64,000 bases of DNA from Panopea generosa. Lineage: Eukaryota; Mollusca; Bivalvia; Adapedonta; Hiatellidae. Of the stretch, positions 43,842 to 55,757 are shown piece after piece. Numbering within the stretch: the stretch's first letter is position 1; every line of letters starts with the position of its first letter. The position numbers were made by a program, and so were the translations under genes. A model generated the notes under the pieces. It saw only the letters and a list, made by a program, of their open reading frames with translations. It ran no database searches and was not told the origin of the DNA. The stretch lies in assembly GCA_029582155.1 (NCBI GenBank), contig CM055903.1:35382353-35446352 (forward strand), read 5' to 3'.

Positions 43842-44999
43842 ATTAAAGCATGTGTATTTGTAAATATATTTATCATTGCGGATTATATAAACTCTTTTGT
43901 TTAATGAATTGTTTTACATGACAATTTATTGAAATTCATAACTGGAATTATAATTGGAAAAATACTTGTAAAAAATGCATTATTCCTGTATATAAGATAA
44001 ATACTTGCTGAGGCGTCCATACTCTGTTTCTTGCTTAATAGCTTATCATGTGAATTTAATTTCAAAGATTGGGTTTTATGTAACATATTAATCTGCTGTC
44101 ATGCTACAAGTCATCACCTTTAAGGTAGACCATATCTCAAATAGGGTGGCGTAATAAGCAATATTTCAGAAAGATTTTAATTAATATTGTTTTAATTTAT
44201 TTAATTAATATACTATCAAAATTATAAAACTGGGCGATTTCGTTAAATATATAGTCCTTACTATTTATTCTACTGCGGTGACACAAATGGACAACCAGAA
44301 ATGATGCAATTGGTGAACACTGCGCGTAAACGATTAATGGTAAATGATACATGGTAAACGATTCGAATGCAAATGCAGGCTAAAATGCGTTTAGTATAGT
44401 TTTGAACTGTATTTTTGTAAAACGTTTATCATAAAAAAATGCCAACCATAAACGAAACTAATATGCATTTAAAACGCATAACAAACGGGTTTGACACGCA
44501 AAACAAATGCATTTGAAATGCATTTTTGGTGTACTTGAACGGATTACGGTCTGTATCATCTCTGTCCGCACGTACGTACGTATGTACGTACGAAAATGGT
44601 TTCCAACTTATATCTTTAGTTTTAATGAACAGATTTAAATTAAATTTGGTGTGTGACTTCACATTCAGGATATATAGGTCAAGTTCGTATTTCATTCCGG
44701 TCTGATGAATTTTGATGGAGTTATATCCCCTTTTGGACTTAGATTATTGACAAATGTCAAGAAATTAGTTTCCGCTCGATATCTCTTGAAGGATTCGATG
44801 GATTTGATTCATATATTGTACCTTGTGCCTGTATTGAATAAGTGTAAACTGTTTACAACCATTCTCAAGTAAACTAAAACAGACAGTTTATGTTTCACTT
44901 TCAAGAGGCTTGACTTTATGAACAAATTGCTGTTTATAGAATATCATTAAATCCTTCACTATAGTTGTTTGATTTCTGCTTTAATGGCTTGGTCTAGCA
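43842..44999. other. AT-rich stretch
   Basis: A short GTAC-rich simple repeat (CGTACGTACGTATGTACGTA, about 44,570-44,591) is the only structure noted. Confidence 0.5.
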
Positions 45000-45235
45000 G
45001 GCTTAGTTGTTAACATGACTGACCATCAATACAGGGGTAACAAGTTTGCCTTCCCGGCTGACAATGATTGGCCATGAACTTTGCTTTATGGCCATGAATC
45101 TCCGACCTCTGAATATGTGGGGAAGAAGTCGGTTATTGTCCAAGATAAGATGTGTCTGGTACTAGCTAACCATCTAGTAGATGTGTTGACTGCTGTTATC
45201 AAAAATACTGTTGAAATAACACCATACAAACAAGC
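45000..45235 (+). mobile_element. Likely SINE, third type
   Basis: A degenerate tRNA-like head is followed by a body and a tail of the form ATACTGTTGAAATAACACCA, the SINE-type ending seen in mollusc repeats. The overlapping 62-codon open frame is not taken as a gene. Confidence 0.45.
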
Positions 45236-45239
45236 TTCC

Positions 45240-45645
45240 TCTTTAATCTCAAGTTGCTGTCCCGATTAGTTCCGGCGGTAGCTTCTCTGACTATAAAATT
45301 GCAGAGATCGTGAGGTTGAAAACCTGGCCAGCCACAGTCTCCATGATGATTGATGTACCACAATGCATCTTATTGTCCTTCACCGCCGATCCACGTGAGA
45401 AAGTTATCAGTTACTTGCGGAGATGGAGTGTGCTCGAGTACTATTGCACCATCTCAAAATCACTTGTTCTCACCACTAAGGTCGTAGGTTCGATTCCTCC
45501 AAAAACTTTATGTGAGAAAGTTTGCCAGTTACTTGGGGAAGGAAGGTGGTTTTACTTTGTCTGACTCAGTCTGAAGTCTTCCTCCACCAGTAAAACTGGA
45601 TATGCCATATATAAACTGATGGCGTTAAATCCTATTTAAAAAAAA
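45240..45645 (+). mobile_element. Composite SINE-like region
   Basis: Two stacked tRNA-like heads (TTCCGGCGGTAGC...; AAGGTCGTAGGTTCGATTCC with a clear B box) share the phrase GTGAGAAAGTT and end in TGATGGCGTTAAATCCTATT plus an A-rich tail. A fragment with CTTCCTCCACTAATAAAACT at 51,633 is related to the end. Confidence 0.5.
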
Positions 45646-46694
45646 GAAATTACAGGGATGAAAATCCAACAATTAATATATATTATGGCCTAATTTTATA
45701 CACAAACTATGAAATACACAATATTGCCTTTTAATATATCTGGACTGTCAGGGCAATCATCCTTTTTCTTCTGCTACAGGTATAAAGTTACCGTACACAC
45801 TGGTGTGAATTTAAAGAGGGAGACACGGAGGTCACAAAACATCTCGTATGCACTCAAAATGAAACCAACATAATATACTGGACTATTTCAATATCACTGT
45901 CATTTCTTAAAAAGCTTGTATAACTACGTTACTTAAAGCTTTATCTATCGATCATTTCAATTATAGATTTTAATCCTGAGTTTTCCCATAAAACAGTTTT
46001 AAAATTTCAGCTCAAGTGTGCATGGTGTCTGATTATAGTTTTACTGGACTATTTCAATATCGCTATCATTCCTTTAAACACTCCTATAACTACATTTTAG
46101 TTTTTTTAGATGTACTAACTGATGAAACAGAAAAACACAGAGCTTTTTAAGGATGGCCTAAGTAGAGAATAATGTGTTTAGGGATCGATGTGACATACAC
46201 ATAGTATAATCACTTATAGCTAATAATACTGGTATCAATGTGTAGCATATACACAGCTGTGAAACTGGAATGGGGATTTTAAACAGGTTTTTGTATTGTG
46301 GCAAGAATAAAAAAAAATGTATAGGAAGTTAATCAATGTGATTAAAAGGTGGGATGTTTTGATTTTTAATTATGTCTTTCATCTCCTGTATGTAGTGCGA
46401 CATATTGCGTGTCAGGTCTCTAAGAAGCCAATTTTGTGTCTCCCATTATGGACAGCTGATCGGATAGCTGTCTGTATTACATACCTTATTTATTCAGGCT
46501 ACATATTCAATTCAATCAATACTCTTGTACTGGGAATGTTATATCTGAACACATGGTGATGTTTTTGTACACATACACTCGAGAGATGTGAAAACATAAC
46601 ACATTTAGCATGAGCATTTAACTACAGTAGTTGTTGTTTGTTAATGTACTTGAGATGTTAGTGAATAATCTGTTTCCTACCGAATTGGTGTCAC
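45646..46694. other. Stretch without a recognised gene
   Basis: Repeated phrase TACTGGACTATTTCAATATC occurs at about 45,879 and 46,042 (offset about 163 bp), hinting at an old duplication. No gene is seen. Confidence 0.4.
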
Positions 46695-46699
46695 TTTTT

Positions 46700-47190
46700 A
46701 GCTCACCTGAGCCGAAAGCTCACAGGTGAGCTTTTGTGATCGCCTGGTGTCCGCCATTTGTTGTCCTGTTGTCAGTCGTCTGTCGTCCGTTGTTAACGTT
46801 AAGCTTTAAGTTAACGTGTTGCAGATATGTCATAAGTGTGCATGTTCACACTCTAAGGCAGTCTAATGTTACATATCAGACTCTTAACATCAAATTAAGT
46901 AAAGGTCATGTTATTATATTATTGGGTGAAAAGGTCACATTTGCCTTTAAGCGGTGCATTAGTTTTGGTACAAGCTGTTCATATCAAGTGTGCATGGTTA
47001 GTAGTTATTTGGATGTATTTACGCATAAGTGTGCAACTTGTACCCTGAGGCAGTAACATAACATATCAAGCATTAAAATATTGATGTATAACTTGACACA
47101 ATGTGATTGGTATATACTTTCATTTTTTGTACCATAATTGGACTGTTATATTCAAGTTCAAGGCCAAATATCAGTGCGAAAAAGAAATTT
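46700..47190 (+). mobile_element. Dispersed repeat with AGCTCACCTG...CAGGTGAGCT head
   Basis: The head is an inverted repeat (46,700-46,709 with 46,723-46,732). The body contains CGTCTGTCGTCCGTTGTTAA, as in other members. The 106-codon frame over it is not taken as a gene. Confidence 0.65.
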
Positions 47191-47345
47191 GTTGTTGTTG
47201 TTTGGTGTTTAGCATTGCTTTAACGTATTTTCAATATTGCTTTTGTCGCTATTTTTCAGTCATAATAGAAGGTGGCTACTTGAGACAGTAATAGAAGGTG
47301 ACTACTTGAGAAAGTATTCTGAGTACTGCCACACATTATATAATA
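47191..47345 (-). mobile_element. SINE tail fragment
   Basis: On the minus strand this is the 3' half of the abundant SINE, from the GGGGTATTAT region to TAAACACCAAAC. It contains an internal duplication of TAGAAGGTGGCTACTTGAGA. Confidence 0.65.
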
Positions 47346-47352
47346 CCCCACC

Positions 47353-48568
47353 CAGCCTGTCGTCCATTAGCAGCACTTTCTCTGAAACCACTAGGCCAAT
47401 TAAACTTAAACTTCACATGGATGTTTCTGTTGCATAGGAGACTATACAGAATATTTTTTTATTATAATTTGAAATTCAAGATGGCTGACATAACTAAAAA
47501 TAGTCCAAAATCTTCTTTTCATGAACCGCCCAACAGATTTTGAAAATATTTATGTAGTAATGATAACCAACTATGTCCCTGGGGTTAAAAATGACCCCGC
47601 CCAGAGGGTTCAATTAGAGGACACATGTCATTAAAATAAAGATTTAAAAAGAAACTGATTTTGTCTATATTTTCACAGAAGCATAATGTTTGATCAAGGA
47701 GATTCACATTTGTAAAAATGACTAGGATCACTTGAACTGTCTTAAGGGGTCAGGAGGGACCCCAAAAGTGTAAAAATTTGGAATTACAAAAATCATTTTC
47801 TTAAGAACCAGTAAGTCAAATTTGTTCATATTCGGCATAAATTATCCCTATGTGTAGGGGTTTGAAAGAAGATAAGAATTAAGGGACTAATATTTTTAGG
47901 GACCCTGTAATTTTATTCTCAACAACAGGTCAGTCAAATTTGTTAATATTTTATTTAGATTATCCCTATGATTAATAATTTCAAATTTGTACAAATCACT
48001 TAGGGATGCTTGGATGTATAGAGGCCCTGAAATGGGGAGTTTTACATAAGAATACTATTGGAAAATGGAAAATTCTCATTTTTTTGTCCATTTCTTTAAA
48101 TATGTTGTTCAATATGGGAGATCTAAAGCATTGTCTAGTAACAGTAAATTTGATTTTGTTTAATAAAATGAATTGGATTTCCATAAGGGGCCGAGGGGTA
48201 GTGAGTAATATGGTTAAAATTGGGAATTTTCATAAATCTACCTCTCAATAACCTTTCAGTCAAACTTTTAAGTTAATATTTGATATAAATTATCCTTACG
48301 TCAGCAAGGGATTTAATATTCTGCATATCAAGGGGCTAAGGTATATTGGGGTAATGTGTGTGACTTTTTAAGACAGGTTGTTGCTTAATACAGGTCAGTT
48401 TGCTATGAAAGCATAGAAATGGGAAATAGTAAATGCGGCTGCTTAAGACAAGTGGTTGTTTAATAGAGGTGACTGCTTACACAGGTTTGACTGTATTGTG
48501 AAATTTCAAAAAGTGCTATGGCCACTATGAGTCAGTAGAGTCCTCAGGCCGTCTTGGGCCTCTTGTTT
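47353..48568 (+). mobile_element. Dispersed repeat, AGCAGCACTTTCTCTG family
   Basis: It matches the element at 57,780 from CTGTCGTCCATTAGCAGCAC through TTCACATGGATGTTTCT and ends with TGAGTCAGTAGAGTCCTCAG...TTGGGCCTCTTGTT, as does 59,162. It carries a fragment of the palindromic TACAGTCAAACC element at 48,360-48,496. Confidence 0.75.
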
Positions 48569-49589
48569 TTATAACAATGTTAACTTGTTGTTCTTGAACA
48601 TGTAGAGTGAACCTGGAATCTTCCTTCCTGTTGGCATCATTTATCCTATAATGTGTTGGTGCTCCCTAAAATCCTACACCGATTAAATGATTAAATAACT
48701 GGTGTAGATAGATTAATGGGAAATTTATTCTATTATTCATTGAGAATGCACAACACTAATTTGTTCATTAAACTCTTCAAATTTCTATGGGAAAATATTC
48801 AATAAACTGACATGCTCTTTTCAAGTTTAAACTGATATAAACTTAAACATGATTAATACATGCTCCACTGTTTAATGATTCAAGTAACATAGGCTAGATA
48901 CTCGATATTTGTTACTTCATAATTGTGTTGTTTTTTCTCTTCCTGATATTGTTGCTGTCCTTTTGGCACATTGTTATATAACTATATACTATTATATCTG
49001 TGTACATGTATATTGTATTACGGTCAGTGACCTAAATTACTTGAAATAAATTATTGTTATTGTTTTAAAATCTACAACAACCATACGAATACATATGATC
49101 ATTGTCAAATGAATATGCAGGGACAACGTTTGACCATTTTCTACATGGTTAAAACTTTGAACATGGGCTAAAATGTTCAAACATTCTTCAGATTGCCATC
49201 AGACATTTAAACTTCTGGTTATAGGTAATGGTGGTGTGTTTGGATTTTTTTCCCAGAACAATCATGAATACAACTGTTTATAGCAGAGACATATAAACAA
49301 AGATCAAGCCATTATAAATAAATTGCTTAATTTTCACTCAAATTTTTCTTCAAAAGGGGGAGATTTTATTTCTATTTATTTCTTTATATATTTTTTAAAA
49401 AAAATTATGAAAATAAAAAGGGTCAGGGCAGCAAGAAAATTAGGGCGTGGGGGATAATAATATAGCATTTAATTTATTTTAGCCTAAATGACTGCAGGTG
49501 CTTGTTTAATTTTCAGCTGGCACATTTGGTGTTTTCCAGAACTCATCCTGTCAGAATGAACCAATGCATTGTTTTTGTGATTTTTGTAT
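48569..49589. other. Stretch with one MITE copy
   Basis: 49,311-49,480 is a diverged copy of the palindromic element at 42,305. The rest is AT-rich with no gene recognised. Confidence 0.45.
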
Positions 49590-50543
49590 CGAAAGAAATT
49601 TTGTGATCGCCATGTGTCCTGTCGTTTGTCGTCCGTCGCCTGTCGTCCTTCGTTAACTTTATGCTTCATAATCTTCTCCTCTAAAACCACTGGGCCAATT
49701 TTGATATAACTTTACAGAAATGTATCTTGGGTAACCCTCTACCAAGTTTGTTCAAGCCATCTTGATTCGTCAAAAAACATGGCTGCCAGGGGGCGGGGCA
49801 AGTTTAATTAGTAAAAACATAAAAAATGTTCTTGTCAGAAACTGCTGGCTCAATTTTAAAATGATTTCACAGAAATGTTCCTTGGGTGACCCTCTACCAA
49901 GTTTGTTCAAGCCATCTTGATTCATCAAAAAACATTGCGGCCAGGTGGGGTAAGTTTACTATATAAGCTATAGTATAAACTTAGAAAAATCTTCTTGTCA
50001 GAAACTACTGGCTCGATTTTAAAATAATTTCACATAAATGATCCTGGGGTGACCCTCTACCAAGTTTGTTCAAACCATTTTGATTTATCAAAAAACATGG
50101 CCGCATGAGGGCGGGGCAAGTTTAATTAGTAAAATCTTAAAAAATCTTCTTGTTAGAAACTACCAGATCAATTTTAAAACAATTTCGCAGAAATGTTCCT
50201 TGGGTGACCCTTTACCAAGTTTGCTCAAGCCGTTGTGATTTGTTAAAAAACATGACTGCCACAGTGAGGTGCTAGTTTACTATATAAGCAGCTATAGTAA
50301 AAACTTCAAAAGCCTTGTTGTCAGAATCTACTAACCTGATTTCAATGTAATTTCACTGACATTTACCATGGGTGAACCTCTACCAAGTGTGAACTCTTCT
50401 ATGCATCTATTACACAAATCAAAATTCTTGCCCATCTGGTTTTTCTGGAATTTTGAGTGTACATGTATTATATAACCTACTTAAGTTGGGTGCCTCAAGG
50501 TCAGTCAGGTGAGCGATATAGGGCCCTCTTGGCCCTCTTGTTT
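49590..50543 (+). mobile_element. Dispersed repeat ending GGGCCCTCTTGGCCCTCTTG
   Basis: A CGTCCGTCGCCTGTCGTCC-rich head is followed by four to five internal ~170 bp units. Each unit carries ACCCTCTACCAAGTTTGTTC, an AAAAAACATGG phrase and AATCTTCTTGTCAGAAACTA. The end is AGGTGAGCGATATAGGGCCC. Confidence 0.82.
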
Positions 50544-51025
50544 AAACGGTAGTGATTCGTAAAAAAACATGGTGGTCAGGGGATTGGGTTAGTTTACTAT
50601 ATAAGCTATAGTAAAAACCTAAAAAATCTTCTTGTCAGAAACCACCCGATCAATTTTAAAACAATTTCACAGAAATGTTCTTTGGGTGACCCGTTACCAA
50701 GTTTGTTCGAACCGTTGTGATTTGTTAAAAAACATGACCACCACAGTGAGGTGCTAGTTTACTATATAGGCAGCTATAGCAAAAACTTCAAAAGCCTTAC
50801 TGACCTGATTTCAATGTAATTTCACTGACATTTACCATGGGTGAACCTCTACCAAGTTTGAACTCTTATGCGCATATGTTACATCTTCAAAACAAATCAA
50901 AATTCTTGCCCAATTCCTTTTTCTGGAATTTTAAGTGTACATGACGTATTATATATTCTATTTAAGTTGGGTGACTCAAGGTTAGTCAGGTGAGTGATAT
51001 AGGGCTATCTTGGTCCTCTTGTTTT
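50544..51025 (+). mobile_element. Second, partial copy of the same dispersed repeat
   Basis: It begins mid-unit directly after the first copy and ends with AGGTGAGTGATATAGGGCTA. It lacks the head. Confidence 0.78.
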
Positions 51026-51763
51026 AGCTTACAGTTATTTTTTATGATCATTTTCTCATTTTTTAAGAAATACAAAAAACGTCTCTAGGCCATAAATTAA
51101 TTGCCTCAACTGCCCCCTAATTTTCATAAATTGTACACCTTACTGGCCTCGTGTTAGACTTGACACTCAATATATGACTCAGTCTATGTGGTATAACATT
51201 GTATATAAGTAAATACAAGAGCCGGTAGTCAACAGAGCATAGAGTGTTATGGGTTTATAGCTGTTTGTCATGTATAAGCTTGACTGTCTGATATAATGGG
51301 TTAAAATATTGAATGTTAATGACCATTTGAATGATATTTAGATAGATAAATACGGAATTAAAAGAAAATCATGTCACATTTATAGTTTACTGGTATTACA
51401 TTTAAAGGATTTTAATGGTAATGATTAATATCAAAAACCATTGAAACAATGGTTGGATTCATGAGGTTTTGTGCAGGATTTGAGAGGTAGGTTTCAAGTA
51501 AATGATTTTATATGTTGCTGTGCCGGAATCATTTTATATGTACATTTTATTAAGTTAAAAATCTATTTTTCATACTAATATTTTAACTTACAGAAGAACA
51601 GTGGTTTTGCTCAGGTTCATTTTTAGATCTTCCTCCACTAATAAAACTGTATATGCCATAATTAATTAAGATAACAATGATAATATATGCAATTTTATTT
51701 ATATAGGGTGACACATTTAGTTAAAAACTAAGCTTCCATGAAGCCTTCTATTATTTACAATGT
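51026..51763. other. AT-rich stretch, nothing recognised
   Basis: Only a short SINE-type tail relic near 51,620-51,665 is noted. Confidence 0.45.
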
Positions 51764-51862
51764 TGTACCATTTTTAAAGTCTTTGGTATGACCTGGCCGG
51801 GGATTGAACCCACGACCTTCCGCATGCGAGGCAGCTCTACTACTAGACCATGCAGCGGTCTC
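51764..51862 (-). mobile_element. SINE head fragment
   Basis: Reverse complement of the abundant SINE from its first base (GAGACCGC) to the AAAAATGGTAC segment. Both promoter boxes are kept (B box as GGGATTGAACCC on the plus strand), but the body and tail are missing. Confidence 0.88.
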
Positions 51863-52116
51863 TATTATTTACAAGATATACAAAATGAAATAAACATGTA
51901 CATGAAATATTTAGTGAAGTAACCTGTCATGTGTTGAAAATGACATTAAAGCCATTATAAATTAGATGCTAGATTATCATTCAAATTTTTCTTAAATAGG
52001 GGGAGGGTTGAAGATTTTTTTTTTTTTTTCTAATTTTTTTTTATATGGTCTGAACTAAAGCGCAATTTAAAAAAACTAAACATACTTGTACATGTAATGA
52101 TTGTTTGTATGAAGAG

Positions 52117-52431
52117 AAAAGACCGCGGCATGGTCTAGTGGTAGAGCGTCCACCTCGCATGCGGAAGGTCGTGGGTTCAATCCCCGGCCGGGTCATACCA
52201 AAGACTTTAAAAATGGTACTAAAAGCTTCCTCGCTTGACGCTCAGCATTTAGAGGAGAGTTCTAGGTCTGGTCGGCCCGGTGTCAGTATAATGTGACTGG
52301 GTGGGGTATCATACCATGTGTCTGCGGCATGATACTCCAGTGTGACAGCGCTTTGAATACTGTCTCAAGTAGACACCATCGCGATATGACTGAAAAATTG
52401 TTGAAAGCAATGCTTAACTCCATACAACAAC
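52117..52431 (+). mobile_element. tRNA-derived SINE with target-site duplication
   Basis: A complete copy: A box TGGTCTAGTGG, B box GGTTCAATCCC, body and tail. It is flanked by the perfect 12 bp direct repeat TTGTATGAAGAG at 52,105-52,116 and 52,432-52,443, as expected from LINE-driven insertion. It is the best-preserved copy in the window. Confidence 0.95.
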
Positions 52432-52443
52432 TTGTATGAAGAG

Positions 52444-52905
52444 TTAAAGTCATTTTATTTTCCATAGGGGGATGAGAGATTTTCAAAATCACATTTGGAG
52501 CCACTATTCCACCTACTCCCAATCCTCCCAATTCCTCAAGTGTAACATATTTCCCTTTTTAAAGCAACTTTATAAAGATTTTTATTTTGTGTCTCCCAAA
52601 TTTTGTCAATTTTTGGCATAACGTGTCTAGATTACCAAGTGATTTTCTTAAATTGTATCTTTAATTCGTTTATATGGCTTAGTGTTTATATATGCCTGAG
52701 AAGGTCTTGTATTAAGAAACACCACATGCACTTCATTTTCGAGAGCAAATTGATTTTGTAACTGGTGTTATGGTTATGAAATATGTGTGATGGTTCTGTG
52801 AGGCATTCTTAAGTTGAATTCATATTTTTACACATGTTTTAGAAAAACTATCACCGTAGGTTCACTTTGTATTGTGTGTTAGCTGAGTTTGATCCTTCTG
52901 GTTGA
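52444..52905. other. Short intergenic stretch
   Basis: No gene recognised. Confidence 0.45.
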
Positions 52906-53390
52906 AGGACCATTTGGCTAGGTAATGTTCCTAGGGTGACCCTCTACCAAGTTTGTTCAAGCCATCTTGATTCATCAAAAAACATGGTGGCTAGGGGATG
53001 GGTTTAGTTTACTATATAAGCTATAGTAAAAAATTAAAAAAAAATTCTTGTCAGAAACTACCTGATCAGTTTTAAAACAATTTTGCAGAAATGTTCCTTG
53101 GGTGAAGGCTTTACCAAGTTTGTTCGAGTCGTTGTGATTTCAAAAGCCTTCTTGTCAGAATCTACTGACCTGATATGATGTAATTTCACTGACATTTACC
53201 ATGGGTGAACTTCTACCAAGTTAGAACTCTTCTACGCATCTGTTACATCTGCAAAACAAATAAAAATTCTAACCACTTGCCCAGCTCATTTTTCTGGAAT
53301 TTTGAGTGAACATGTATTATATAATCTACTTAAGTTTGGTGACTCAAGGTCAGTCAGGTGAGCGATATAGGGCCATCTTGGCCCTCTTAT
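52906..53390 (+). mobile_element. Third, partial copy of the GGCCCTCTT-ended dispersed repeat
   Basis: It begins inside a ~170 bp unit (GTTCCTAGGGTGACCCTCTA) and ends AGGTGAGCGATATAGGGCCA. Confidence 0.8.
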
Positions 53391-53506
53391 TCCTGTTTCT
53401 GTGACTTTTAACACTTCTGATGGTGTGGTCCTTAGTTATTATATATGTAACAGTTTAGTTTTGTTTATGTGAGAACAGTTGTAAACATATTTTCAACTCT
53501 GTAATC

Positions 53507-53815
53507 GACTGCAGCATGGTCTGGTGGTAGAATGTCCACCTCGCATGCGGAAGGTCATAGGTTTGATTCCCGTCCAGTGACCTACCAGAAGACTGGTACT
53601 AAAAGATTCCTCACTTGAGGCTCACCATTTAGAGGATTGTTCTAGGTTTGGTTGGCCTGATGTCAGTACAATATGATTGGGTGGGGTATCGCGCCATGTG
53701 TCTGCAGCATGATACTCCATTGTGGCAGTGCTCAGAATACAGACTCGAGTAGACACAGTCACGGTTACATATGACTGAAAAATTGTTGAAAGCAGTGCTA
53801 AACACCATGCAACAA
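53507..53815 (+). mobile_element. tRNA-derived SINE, diverged copy
   Basis: Head GCATGGTCTGGTGGTAGAAT, B box GGTTTGATTCC, then the usual body and a TTGTTGAAAGCAGTGCTAAA tail. A deletion removes part of the AAAGACTTTAAAAAT segment. Confidence 0.9.
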
Positions 53816-54464
53816 CAATTAAATCTACATAATCTACGTATATTTATTTTAGTATACATATTAAAAGCTACAAACTGTTTGTATGTATTTATGCTCTATA
53901 AGAAATGTCTTTACTTCATGTCAATGCCTACAAGCTGACATTTTAGACACAATTTATATAGGTTCTGTCATTTTATTTCCAACGTATAGAAGTTTATTAA
54001 ACATCTCAGTATTTAAGTTTAATGTATGTTTATGCAATATCAGAAATAAAACAAGTTACCATACAGTTTGTTTGATATTACCTCCTCAACAACATACTTG
54101 TCGAAAAAATTATTTAGAATTGTTTTCATCTAGTATTTGATTAAAACTGATACATAGATGCATGTAGATAATAATAATTGTCATGCAAAAGGTAATTTTA
54201 TAAACTTGAATTTAGCAGTTTAGGATTTTTAAAACAAAACCATTTCAACTGAGTGTCAATTTTTTTTCCAATTTTGAAATAAAAAAAGTGTCATTTATTT
54301 TTGTATTTTGTTAAAGTGTGTAGATAAATTTTCACAAAATACTCTCTGATACCCATTCTAATGATAATCAAAATAAAAAGTACACTTTACTGAGCCATTG
54401 GAGAAAAAATAGCTGTTAAAGATTGTTATCATTGAACAAAATGCAGTTGCAAAATTACAGTTTA
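53816..54464. other. AT-rich stretch, likely intron or upstream DNA
   Basis: No recognised element. The 85-codon open frame at 53,883 has no recognisable features. Confidence 0.4.
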
Positions 54465-54685
54465 TACAGTGAAACCTGTGTAAGTGGTCGCCTCTATCAA
54501 GCAGTCACCTGTCTTAAGCAGCCACATTTTCTATTTCCCATTTCTATGCTTTCAGAGCAAACTAACCTGTATTAAGCAACAACCTGTCTTAAAAGGTCAC
54601 TTTTGTTATTTCCATAAATAGAAACTGCGGCTGCTTAAGACAAGTGGCTGCTTAATAGAGTTAACCACTTACACAGATTTCACTG
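54465..54685. mobile_element. Palindromic MITE, TACAGTGAAACC family
   Basis: Terminal inverted repeats TACAGTGAAACCTGTGTAAG and its near complement ending ACAGATTTCACTG. The interior contains GGCTGCTTAAGACAAGTGGC. Further copies lie at 57,080 (intact) and 48,360 (partial). Confidence 0.82.
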
Positions 54686-54808
54686 AACATTACTAAAATG
54701 GCAATGTTAGATCTGATCTCTGAACCTGAAGGTTAATGGCCACCAAACTAATATCATTTAAGATTATGTGTGTTTTATTTCAGGATTTTGTTGCTACCAT
54801 TCATCAAA

Positions 54809-54994
54809 ATGCAGAAGGAGACCACTCCATTTAATACTTTCCACATGAAGAAGTGGACGTTAATCTTGGTGCTGTTTATACTATGTGTGATCATGTACAT
54901 TGTCTTCTCCAATGTCAGTCTACATCAAAAGTCAGCCAGGCTGATTGAAAAGGAAAGTTGGCAGCCGTATAAATACAGCATATTTAAAAACAAG
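54809..54994 (+). CDS. First coding exon of a type II membrane protein
   Basis: A T-rich tract ending TTTATTTCAG (AG 54,782-54,783) gives an acceptor, and CAAG|GTGAGT gives a strong donor with GT at 54,995-54,996. Between them, from ATG at 54,809, lie exactly 62 codons, so the following intron is in phase 0. The start is preceded by a short 5' untranslated piece in the same exon. The protein has about 16 mostly polar residues ending KKW, a hydrophobic segment at about residues 17-34 (LILVLFILCVIMYIVF) and then a polar stem with K/R/E. This is the layout of a single-pass type II protein such as Golgi glycosyltransferases or carbohydrate sulfotransferases. That class is inferred from topology only and no catalytic domain is in view. 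A possible alternative start is Met13. Later exons are not found in this window. Confidence 0.68.
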
Positions 54995-55096
54995 GTGAGT
55001 AGTGAACAATTACTTGAGAGACTTAACAATTTTGACATACTAGTGTTCTAATACCTAACAGTGTATTTTAAGCTTGTCCATTTTTTTAACTTTTAG

Positions 55097-55330
55097 TTTA
55101 TCCCTTTACTCCATAGATACACGTTTTCCCGCACCAATCACAGTAGGCCTTTGAAAACAATGCAGGAAGAGTGCAGATTGCTCGTAACGAGCAATCTGAA
55201 CACTTCCTGCACTGTTTTCCAATCTGTCAGTTAATATAAACATAATTCAACCATTGCTGATATGTGGTGAATTAATGCTCTCAATATTAGAGGTATCCAA
55301 AGGTGTCTTTATGAAGTAAAGGGATAACTT
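55097..55330. mobile_element. piggyBac-like palindromic mini-element, second copy
   Basis: Bounded by TTATCCCTTTACTCCATA and TATGAAGTAAAGGGATAA, inverted repeats with the CCC/GGG ends. It is inverted relative to the copy at 36,885 and contains a perfect internal palindrome CAGATTGCTCGTAACGAGCA(ATCTG). It lies inside the intron after the exon at 54,809. Confidence 0.75.
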
Positions 55331-55757
55331 ATACTTATTAATTTTGGATAGTTTGTGAAGAATTGAGGTCAAAGCTTGTGCCGTTCTTAAAAAAAAAAAA
55401 TGTTTGTCGTGCTCCTTCCTACTCACTCAAAATTGCAGCTACCCAAACTTTTTTTAATGACTTATAAAGCGTGGAATTATTTATTTTCATGATTTCTGTC
55501 CATCTTTGTTGAAAAAGACTATGTAAATCAAAATCTTACAAAAGAAGATAGCTACCTACCTACCCACATAAAAAATACTGGGTCGGAGCACACCAAAAAA
55601 ACATTTTTTCAAAGCTGGCCTTATGAATTGCTCTTGAGTCGGCTTCCTGTGTAAAACCTTAGTACAGAGTGTTGTTATTTGAGTGGCATTGAAAGTGTGG
55701 ACAACTCTGGAAAACCCGAAATGCACTTGATTATGCCTATCAGAACACAAATATACA
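55331..55757. other. Intronic stretch
   Basis: Holds a 71-codon minus-strand frame (55,556-55,771) with no recognised family. Confidence 0.4.

Noticed and set aside
45081..45564. 62 and 84 codon frames as genes
   Set aside because: Both lie in SINE-like sequence with a tRNA-type B box inside the second.
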